From positions 1 through 45,882 of the forward strand of contig DXYG01000012.1 of NCBI GenBank assembly GCA_019415925.1: a stretch of 45,882 nucleotides of DNA, read 5' to 3'. The notes under the pieces were generated by a model, which saw only the letters and a list, made by a program, of their open reading frames with translations, searched no databases and was not told where the DNA came from. This document shows, piece by piece, positions 40,143 through 45,882 of the stretch. Made by a program: the position numbers and the translations under genes. Each line of letters starts with the position of its first letter. Position 1 is the first letter of the stretch. Origin of the DNA: Clostridiales bacterium (lineage in GTDB: Bacteria > Bacillota > Clostridia > Oscillospirales > Acutalibacteraceae).

Positions 40143-40687
40143 TGCACAAAATCCTTATGTCTGAATGTACTTATTTTTATTTTACCATAGCGATACTGTC
40201 TGTCAAGTACAAAATTGCCGTAATTCGACAAAATTTCTTCGTCAAGCGGATTTTCCGCTATGATTACGCCGGTTTCGTTCATAATTTCGGGCACAAGCTC
40301 AAGCGATTTCTGCAACATTCCCGTTTTGTACGGAGGGTCAAGAAACGCAATGTCAAAACGTTCACTGCACATTGCAAGAAAGCTCTGATAATCCATTGCA
40401 AAGGTTTTTGCGTTCTGCTCAAGCTTAGTAGTCTTAAGATTTCTCTTGACGGTGTCGAGAGATTTTTTCGAATTATCAACAAAATAAGCCGTTTTAGCAC
40501 CTCTGCTCAACGCTTCGATACCCATTTGTCCCGAGCCTGCAAACAAATCAAGAAATGCTCTGCCCTCGGTTTCGAACTGGATAATTGAAAAAACTGCTTC
40601 TTTAATTCTGTCGGTAGTAGGCCTTACGTCCTCGCCCTCAAGGGTTTCAAGACGTCTGCCCCTTGCACAACCTGTAATTACACGCAT
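40139..40687 (-). CDS. rsmD: 16S rRNA (guanine(966)-N2)-methyltransferase
   Basis: A 182-residue SAM-dependent rRNA methyltransferase. RVITGCARGRRLE (about 2-14), RPTTDRIKEAVFSII (about 22-36), FLDLFAGSGQMGIEALSRGA (SAM site, about 44-63) and the catalytic IAFLDPPYKTGM (about 113-124) are all clear. AAAGGAAC lies 7 bp before the ATG. It heads the operon rsmD-coaD-coiled-coil gene with its own promoter. Confidence 0.95.
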   Translation of the reverse strand: MRVITGCARGRRLETLEGEDVRPTTDRIKEAVFSIIQFETEGRAFLDLFAGSGQMGIEALSRGAKTAYFVDNSKKSLDTVKRNLKTTKLEQNAKTFAMDYQSFLAMCSERFDIAFLDPPYKTGMLQKSLELVPEIMNETGVIIAENPLDEEILSNYGNFVLDRQYRYGKIKISTFRHKDFVQ

Positions 40688-40721
40688 ATCATTGTTCCTT
40701 TAAAATGTATTTTCTGTTGTA

Positions 40722-40750
40722 AGTATAACACATTACACCATATTTTACAA
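40722..40750 (-). promoter_or_regulatory. SigA-type promoter for rsmD-coaD
   Basis: On the minus strand TTGTAA (40745-40750), a 17-bp spacer and TATACT (40722-40727), about 35 bp before the rsmD start. Confidence 0.65.
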
Positions 40751-40838
40751 CAACATTTTATTTTGTATTAATTTTTGAAGTTTAATTAAACGGATAATCA
40801 GATTTCACAAATTTATCCGTCATTTATTTCGCAAAATC

Positions 40839-40868
40839 TTGACACTAAACAACAAATTGTGATATACT
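40839..40868 (+). promoter_or_regulatory. SigA-type promoter for plsY
   Basis: A consensus TTGACA (40839-40844), an 18-bp spacer and TATACT (40863-40868), about 70 bp before the plsY start. The 88 bp between this and the divergent rsmD promoter hold nothing recognisable. Confidence 0.75.
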
Positions 40869-40937
40869 GCTTGCTAACAAAATTGAGTAATATACTTTTG
40901 AATCATTATTTACGGTTTTAATCGAAGTGAGATAATT

Positions 40938-41555
40938 ATGTTAAAAACAATCGGTTTTATATTGTTAGGCTATTTTTCGGGCAGTGTATTGTATGCCCGA
41001 ATTTTTGCTAAACTATTTAAAAAGGATAATATGGTTGAAAACAGCAAGGACAAAAACCCCGGTACAGCCAACGCATTTATGTACGGTGGATTTTGGTGCG
41101 GACTGCTCACGCTTATTTTTGACCTTGCAAAGGGATTTCTGCCCGTTTCCTTTTATATTCATCAATCAGGAGCAATCTTCCCCGACGTTATTTCGTCTGC
41201 GCTGATAATTGCCGCTCCCGTAATCGGCCACGCTTTTCCCGTATTTTTTAAATTCAGGGGCGGAAAAGGAATTGCAGTAAGCTTTGGCTGTCTGCTCGGT
41301 CTTTTGCCGCTATGGCAGCCGCTGATTATTCTTGCGTTTTTCTTCATTCTTTTTTCGGTGGTTTTGCGGATTTCTCCGCATTTTTACCGCACATTTGTAT
41401 CTTACATAAGCGCCCTTATCTGTATGTTCTTTTTAGTTAAAGAGCCGGTAATCTGTATCGGTTTTTCGCTGATTACGGCGGTTGTTGTTGTGAAACTGCT
41501 TTTCAGCAAAGAGAAAAGAGAGAAACCGGAGGTCAGTTTGTTGTGGAAGCGTTAA
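40938..41555 (+). CDS. plsY: Glycerol-3-phosphate acyltransferase PlsY
   Basis: A 205-residue membrane enzyme that transfers an acyl group from acyl-phosphate to glycerol-3-phosphate, the first step of phospholipid synthesis. Three cytoplasmic motifs are present: GSVLYARIFAK (about 15-25), KNPGTANAFMYGG (about 39-51) and GHAFPVFFKFRGGKGIAVSFG (about 97-117), here with small changes from the usual GSINPGATN. About five membrane helices. Its end overlaps the next gene by 13 bp. Confidence 0.88.
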   Translation: MLKTIGFILLGYFSGSVLYARIFAKLFKKDNMVENSKDKNPGTANAFMYGGFWCGLLTLIFDLAKGFLPVSFYIHQSGAIFPDVISSALIIAAPVIGHAFPVFFKFRGGKGIAVSFGCLLGLLPLWQPLIILAFFFILFSVVLRISPHFYRTFVSYISALICMFFLVKEPVICIGFSLITAVVVVKLLFSKEKREKPEVSLLWKR

Positions 41556-42664
41556 TTCTTTCCTGCGGCACGGGCGGAGGTCACAATTCGGCAGGAAAAG
41601 CCGTTATGGAAGAGCTGAAACGCCGCAATCACAACGCAGTTATGCTCAATCCGTACAATCTGCGCAGTAAAAAGCTTGCAGGCAAAATCAACAATGCCTA
41701 CATATATCTTGCACAGAAAGCACCACGATTTTTCGGAGCCGTTTACGGTGCAGGTCAGCTTTACAGGAAACTGCCGTTTCGCTCTCCCGTTTACTTTATT
41801 AATCATTATATGGTTTCGACTCTTAGTGAATATCTTGCGAAAAATCATTTTGACATAATCATTATGACTCACCTGTTCCCTGCCGAAATTATCACAAATA
41901 TGAAAAGTAACGGAATTTCTATCCCGAAAACAATGTTTATCGGTACGGACTATACCTGTATTCCGTTCACTGAGGAAACGGACTGCGACGTCTATGTTAT
42001 CCCCTCGCCTCAGCTTGCCGACGATTACAAAAACAAGGGGATTGCAAAAGAAAAGCTGTGCCCTCTCGGTATTCCTGTTGTGAGCAGATTTTCGGAAAGC
42101 GAAAACCAAGATGAAATCCGAGAACAGCTTGGACTTGATTCAGACAAAAAATATATCCTTGTCAGCGGCGGAAGTATGGGCGGCGGACAAATTAAAAAGG
42201 CGATTAAAACGCTCTCGTGCGTTATTGCCGACTGTGAAAACACCGAGCTGATTGTCATCTGCGGCAACAACAAAAAGCTTTTTGACAAGCTGAAAGCCGC
42301 CGGTTATCCGAAGGTGAATGTTCTCGGTTACTGCGAAAATATGGCTGAATATATGAAAGTCGCAAGCCTGTTTGTCACAAAACCGGGAGGACTTTCTTCA
42401 ACCGAAGCCGCTGTCAGCAAAGTGCCGATACTGCACACTGCCGCAATTCCGGGTTGTGAAACACGCAACGCAGAATTTTTCAGCAAAAACGGTATGAGCA
42501 GGCTGTGCAAGGCTTCAAAAAGAGAATTGTCCGAGGCATTAAAGATTATTGATGATGAAAAAGCCTGCCTTGCTATGGCAGAAAATCAGCGCAAAAAAAT
42601 CAACTCAAACGCCGCTGCGGATATTTGTGATTTGGCGGAAAAGCTGATTAAACTCAAAAACTGA
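41543..42664 (+). CDS. Processive diacylglycerol glucosyltransferase (UgtP/MGDG synthase-like)
   Basis: A 373-residue GT28-type glycosyltransferase, related to UgtP and MGDG synthases, which add glucose or galactose to diacylglycerol. It acts at the cytoplasmic membrane face and supplies glycolipid or lipoteichoic acid anchors. N-terminal SCGTGGGHNSAGKAV (about 7-21) is the family opening. The C-terminal half has LVSGGSMGGGQIKKAI and the nucleotide-sugar site VTKPGGLSSTEAAVSKVP (about 277-294). The start is GTG at 41543, with GGAGGT 9 bp upstream, inside the end of plsY. The coupling with plsY supports a lipid role. The sugar and acceptor are inferred. Confidence 0.87.
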   Translation: MEALILSCGTGGGHNSAGKAVMEELKRRNHNAVMLNPYNLRSKKLAGKINNAYIYLAQKAPRFFGAVYGAGQLYRKLPFRSPVYFINHYMVSTLSEYLAKNHFDIIIMTHLFPAEIITNMKSNGISIPKTMFIGTDYTCIPFTEETDCDVYVIPSPQLADDYKNKGIAKEKLCPLGIPVVSRFSESENQDEIREQLGLDSDKKYILVSGGSMGGGQIKKAIKTLSCVIADCENTELIVICGNNKKLFDKLKAAGYPKVNVLGYCENMAEYMKVASLFVTKPGGLSSTEAAVSKVPILHTAAIPGCETRNAEFFSKNGMSRLCKASKRELSEALKIIDDEKACLAMAENQRKKINSNAAADICDLAEKLIKLKN

Positions 42665-42677
42665 TTTATATATTATA

Positions 42678-42708
42678 AAAATGGGACTCTGTTTTGCAGT
42701 CCCATTTT
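42678..42708. terminator. Bidirectional terminator after the glycosyltransferase gene
   Basis: AAAATGGGACT (42678-42688) and AGTCCCATTTT (42698-42708) around a 9-base loop; serves the convergent genes ending at 42664 and 42717. Confidence 0.88.
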
Positions 42709-42716
42709 ACTTTTCC

Positions 42717-43349
42717 TTATCTTTTCTTAATCGGGTGGCGCACTACCGTTTTCAGCTTTTCGGGTGCAACACGTCTTGCATCGCTCAGATAAATTTCGTG
42801 ATGATAACGCTTGTTGGTTATATCAATTTCATATCCCTGACTTTCTGCGTATTCGTGCATAAGCTCAACGGTTGCAGGCTCGTCATCATATCTTCCGATA
42901 TGCATACACTGAACGCACAAGCCCTCATTGTACGTGAGAAACTCTACCCTTGAAAAATCGGTTTTCTTCTTTCTTGTTGCTTCTTCAACCGCCCACTCAA
43001 AATCTTTTTTCGTCACAAAATCGGGCAGGCGGATAATTGAAATAAACCTGAAATCATCCTTTCGTGTGTAGTCTATTCCCTCTACTCCGTCCTGCCACCA
43101 GAAGCCCTCAAGCGGAGGAACGACATAGTCAAAATATCCGTCAATCCGATAATCGCCCTTCTTGCTCATCTTGATTGTAAAGGCAATTGCATACAGCAAG
43201 CCTATAGACTGCTTATACTCGCCGTTTTCGTCGTTCGGATTGCCCTCTCCCCTGACTGCAATGTAATTCATAGCAGGAACTTCGACAATAGTCGGCTTTT
43301 TAGGCGGCATATAAAATTCCTTGTATTCTTTTTTGTAGTCAAACGACAT
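42717..43349 (-). CDS. GyrI-like small-molecule-binding domain protein
   Basis: A 210-residue stand-alone GyrI-like (SOUL/bacterial transcription activator effector) domain protein. The opening MSFDYKKEYKEFYMPPKKP leads into VEVPAMNYIAVRGEGNPND, a hallmark of this family, and the middle has FRFISIIRLPDFVTKKDFEW. No DNA-binding domain is attached. Relatives bind or hydrolyse small cyclic or drug-like molecules. AGAGGG is just upstream of the ATG. It lies 11 bp after the TfoX-N gene and probably shares its transcript. Confidence 0.85.
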   Translation of the reverse strand: MSFDYKKEYKEFYMPPKKPTIVEVPAMNYIAVRGEGNPNDENGEYKQSIGLLYAIAFTIKMSKKGDYRIDGYFDYVVPPLEGFWWQDGVEGIDYTRKDDFRFISIIRLPDFVTKKDFEWAVEEATRKKKTDFSRVEFLTYNEGLCVQCMHIGRYDDEPATVELMHEYAESQGYEIDITNKRYHHEIYLSDARRVAPEKLKTVVRHPIKKR

Positions 43350-43360
43350 ATTATTACCCT

Positions 43361-43684
43361 CTATTTCTTTTTACTTTTCTTTTTCGGGATTGGCAGTTCG
43401 TCGTACATTGCTTTGAACAGCTTTGCAAGAAACTCCCTGTCGTCGGTGTTTTCTATCAAAAGCATTTCCTTTGCACCCTCGTAGGGCTTTTCAAAGGGTG
43501 CGTCGGGCAAAAGCGTGACAGCCGCTTTTACAGGCTTTACAAGAAATCTGTTGTCACAGATTCCGCCTGCGATTCTCCCCTTGTAATAGATTATGTACTC
43601 GCCCATCATTGCTCTGTAAGTTATTTCATCAAGCTCTGACAACTGCTCCAAAATATAATTAAGATATTCTTTGCTCGAAGCCAT
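43361..43684 (-). CDS. TfoX N-terminal domain protein
   Basis: A 107-residue single-domain protein matching the TfoX/Sxy N-terminal domain: YRAMMGEYIIYYKGRIAGGICDNRFLVKPV (read in parts at about 23-52), then EGAKEMLLIENTDDREFLAKLF. It lacks the C-terminal domain of competence regulator TfoX, so a competence role is not implied. The tail is Lys-rich. GGAGGA lies 8 bp before the ATG. It is grouped with the GyrI-like gene; such small domains are common companions in Firmicutes. Confidence 0.88.
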   Translation of the reverse strand: MASSKEYLNYILEQLSELDEITYRAMMGEYIIYYKGRIAGGICDNRFLVKPVKAAVTLLPDAPFEKPYEGAKEMLLIENTDDREFLAKLFKAMYDELPIPKKKSKKK

Positions 43685-43714
43685 TTTATATATCCTCCAA
43701 AATTTATAAACCGC

Positions 43715-44575
43715 TTATGCGTTCAGAAAATCTACTACCAAATCCTTTTCATATTGCGGCAAAACGTGAATGTGACCGCTGTTTTTCAGCTCACGCACCT
43801 GACAGTTCGGGATAATCTGCTTTGCACGAGGCAAAACCTTTCTTGCAGGAAAAAGACAATCCTTTTCCGAAGCAATAACAAGTGCAGGAGCTTTGAATTT
43901 CTGCATTAATTTTTCGTCAACATTCGTCGGCATACCGACTTTTGTTTTTACATTGTCAAAGCTGTCCTTTATCGTATCCATAGTGTCGCTGTCAAGCACA
44001 TCTTCCCTGATCGACATAAACAGTGTGGTTTGCTTTATGTATTTTTCATCTTTAGTTGCAAGATATTTTATCAGCGGAATCATCATCTTTGCAGATGAAA
44101 TAGGGAAAGCGTTATTTATTCCCGACGGCACAACAAGCACCGCTTTTTCAACTTTTTGCGGTACAACGCACATCAGCTTTGCAAGAATTCCTCCGCCGAA
44201 TGATGCACCGAAGCAGTTGATTTTATCGTAGCCTATTTGCGTAATAACCTCGCCCGCCTATTTTCCGTAGTCATAATTTTTTGCAGACAGGCTCACCTCG
44301 TCGCTCTTGCCGGGATGACCGATTGTGTCTACCGCATAAATATGAAAATCATTAAGCAAAAATCTGCAAGCCAAAAGATTGTATGACGTTGTGGAATTTC
44401 CGCCATGAAAAACAAGCAACGGTTTGCCGCTTCTGTTGCCGGTTTCAATTAAATGAGTCTTTCCGAATGAAGTGTTTACATATATATCATAATACGGCAT
44501 ACCAAGCTTTTTAATCCGTTCATCATACAATTTCAAAGAGCTTTGTTTGCCCTTTTCCGATTTATAAATCCCCAT
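43715..44575 (-). pseudogene. Alpha/beta hydrolase interrupted by one in-frame amber codon
   Basis: Both halves lie in one frame, separated only by TAG at 44260-44258. Before it, residues 1-105 carry LLVFHGGNSTTSYN (oxyanion region) and VDTIGHPGKSD. After it, in the same frame, come AGEVITQIGYDKINCFG, the nucleophile elbow GASFGGGILAKL, a cap region, the acid ASEKDCLFPA and the histidine loop NSGHIHVLP. The whole is 286 codons, normal for the family. The context YGK-stop-AGEVI suggests TGG to TAG at a tryptophan codon. The ribosome site (AAGGA) sits only 1-2 bp before the ATG. It may be a recent null allele, a sequencing error or read through; the substrate is unknown. Confidence 0.85.
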
Positions 44576-44611
44576 ATCCTTCTACTCATATTTTAAATTT
44601 GTAACAAATTT

Positions 44612-45781
44612 CTATTCTCTGTTTATTAAACACACGCACTCGACGTGGGCGGTGTGAGGGAACATATCGACAGGCTGGATTTTGCGTATTTTATAGTCAC
44701 TGTTTTTTGTAACATAGTCCAAATCCCTTGCAAGCGTTTCGGGATTGCAGGAAACGTAGACTACCGTTTCGGGGGACATTTTTATCAGCGAATCGAGGAA
44801 CTTCGTGTCACTGCCTGCTCTCGGAGGGTCCATAAACACAACGTCGGGCTTTTCGTCCTCTGCCGACACCTCATACATAAACTCGCCTGCGTCGCCCTTG
44901 TAAAAACGGATATTTTTCAGATTATTTGCCCTTGCGTTTACAATTGCATCTCTGACTGCATCTCCGCTGAGCTCAACACCGATTACTCTGCCTGCACCCC
45001 TCTTGGCGGCTACAATTCCGATTGTGCCTATTCCACAGTAGGTATCGAGCACGGTTTCGTTTCCTTTTAAATCAGCATATTCCATAGCCGTATTGTAAAG
45101 CAACTCGGTCTGAACGGGATTAATCTGATAGAAGCTTTTCGGTGAAATCCTGAAACGGCAACCGCAGAGAATGTCCTCAATATATCCCCTGCCGTACAGC
45201 ACCTTCTGATTTTCGCCGAGAACAAGGTTTGTGTTGTAGTTATTTACGTTCTGCACTATTGTAGTTATCTCGGGAAACTGCTTTAAAATTGCCTTTACAA
45301 AGTTATTCTTTGACGGAAAAGCAGGTGTTCCCGTAACAAGCACAAGCATAATCTGATTTGTCGCAAAGCCTCTTTTTACAAGGATATGACGCAAAAAGCC
45401 CTTACCTGTGTCCTCGTTGTAGGTTGTCATTTTAAACGACGGCAGAAGTTTTCTCACTGCAACAATAATTTTATCTGCAATAACGTCCTCGGTCTGACAC
45501 GAGTCAATGCCGACAACGTGATGTGTTCCCGACTGATAAACACCCGAAATGATTTTGCCCCGTCTGTCAGTGTAAAAAGCCGCCTGCACCTTGTTGCGGT
45601 AATGGTAGGGATTTTCCATTCCGATTATCGGCTCAACCTTGCAGAATTTTTTGAGCAGTCGCTCGACCTTGTTCTGCTTGAATTTCAACTGTTCGGGATA
45701 TGAAAGGTTCTGTAACTGACAGCCGCCGCATTTTTTATATACAGGGCATTTCCCGTTTGATATATTTTCTTTACTGCTCAT
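44612..45781 (-). CDS. rlmD: 23S rRNA (uracil-C5)-methyltransferase RlmD family
   Basis: A 389-residue SAM-dependent methyltransferase that makes 5-methyluridine in 23S rRNA (U1939 in E. coli; Bacillus RlmCD also treats U747). A [4Fe-4S] site is seen at CPVYKKCGGC (Cys 12, 18, 21), with a later cysteine in GIDSCQTED. The catalytic domain has LDTYCGIGTIGIVAAKRGAG, FMDPPRAGSD and the nucleophile YVSCNPETLARDL (Cys 345). The usual N-terminal TRAM domain is absent, so it starts directly with the cluster. AGAGGT lies 5 bp before the ATG. It is a single gene; the 100 bp upstream to the window end are A/T-rich with no clear promoter. Confidence 0.92.
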   Translation of the reverse strand: MSSKENISNGKCPVYKKCGGCQLQNLSYPEQLKFKQNKVERLLKKFCKVEPIIGMENPYHYRNKVQAAFYTDRRGKIISGVYQSGTHHVVGIDSCQTEDVIADKIIVAVRKLLPSFKMTTYNEDTGKGFLRHILVKRGFATNQIMLVLVTGTPAFPSKNNFVKAILKQFPEITTIVQNVNNYNTNLVLGENQKVLYGRGYIEDILCGCRFRISPKSFYQINPVQTELLYNTAMEYADLKGNETVLDTYCGIGTIGIVAAKRGAGRVIGVELSGDAVRDAIVNARANNLKNIRFYKGDAGEFMYEVSAEDEKPDVVFMDPPRAGSDTKFLDSLIKMSPETVVYVSCNPETLARDLDYVTKNSDYKIRKIQPVDMFPHTAHVECVCLINRE

Positions 45782-45882
45782 AAAATACCTCTGAATAAAT
45801 AATATACTTTTTAAGTACTTCTTTAAATAAACTATAATTTAGCGGTAAGTTGACTCGCAAAAAAATTTAAAATTTCGGTCAA

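Noticed and set aside
43361..43684. Competence regulator TfoX/Sxy
   Set aside because: Only the N-terminal domain is present and no competence gene is in the window, so only the domain is named.

Overview
The window looks like chromosome of a spore-forming, starch-degrading gut Firmicute of the Ruminococcus bromii type (Oscillospiraceae). Three things suggest this. First, two secreted GH13 alpha-amylases carry type I dockerins and CBM26 starch-binding modules, the signature of an amylosome (a cellulosome-like complex for resistant starch). Second, there is a full spoIIA operon plus yqfC, yqfD and ylbJ. Third, gene neighbourhoods (tepA/ftsK, holB-ricT-trmN6-rsmI, rsmD-coaD-ylbJ, proBA) match Bacillus/Clostridia order. 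The species assignment is inference; no rRNA or tRNA gene was seen.

Layout. 0.1-2.4 kb: a surface protein with an SPKTG-type sorting signal and a CNNM/CBS transporter, both on the minus strand. 2.6-9.6 kb: tepA, uppP, the SpoIIIE/FtsK translocase and a YgiQ-type radical SAM protein. 9.6-13.7 kb: tyrS, mscL with a zinc-ribbon tail, and proBA. 13.7-15.0 kb: three small uncharacterised genes on the minus strand, split by a repeat element. 15.1-22.1 kb: a metallophosphoesterase, holB, ricT, a 56-residue ferredoxin, trmN6, rsmI, folC and spoIIAA-spoIIAB-sigF. 22.4-24.2 kb: a SAP/DUF6434 protein, an AT-rich orphan and endonuclease IV. 24.5-30.8 kb: the starch locus, amylase - AraC regulator (opposite strand) - amylase. 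31.0-33.4 kb: alanine racemase and a sugar-transfer-associated ATP-grasp protein. 33.5-36.7 kb: a cysteine-rich miniprotein, then yqfD-yqfC divergent from ylbJ. 36.7-42.7 kb: asnB, a PAP2 phosphatase, a coiled-coil protein with coaD and rsmD, then plsY and a UgtP-like glycolipid glucosyltransferase. 42.7-45.8 kb: a GyrI-like protein, TfoX-N protein, an alpha/beta hydrolase broken by one amber codon, and rlmD.

The least explained structure is a set of intergenic repeats. Thirteen short hairpins all carry a GTAG tetranucleotide at the foot, as REP elements do, and ten of them sit inside larger mosaic elements. Two of these mosaics (3411-3843 and 14002-14382) are bounded by perfect 14-15 bp inverted repeats, one (33722-34007) by near-perfect ones, and one is cut by the window edge (1-142). 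Three of the four elements begin exactly at a gene's stop codon. Other points of interest are the nearly identical 3' ends of the two amylase genes, a hairpin-plus-terminator leader before the first amylase, and two small genes easily missed by annotation (the ferredoxin and the Cys-rich miniprotein).
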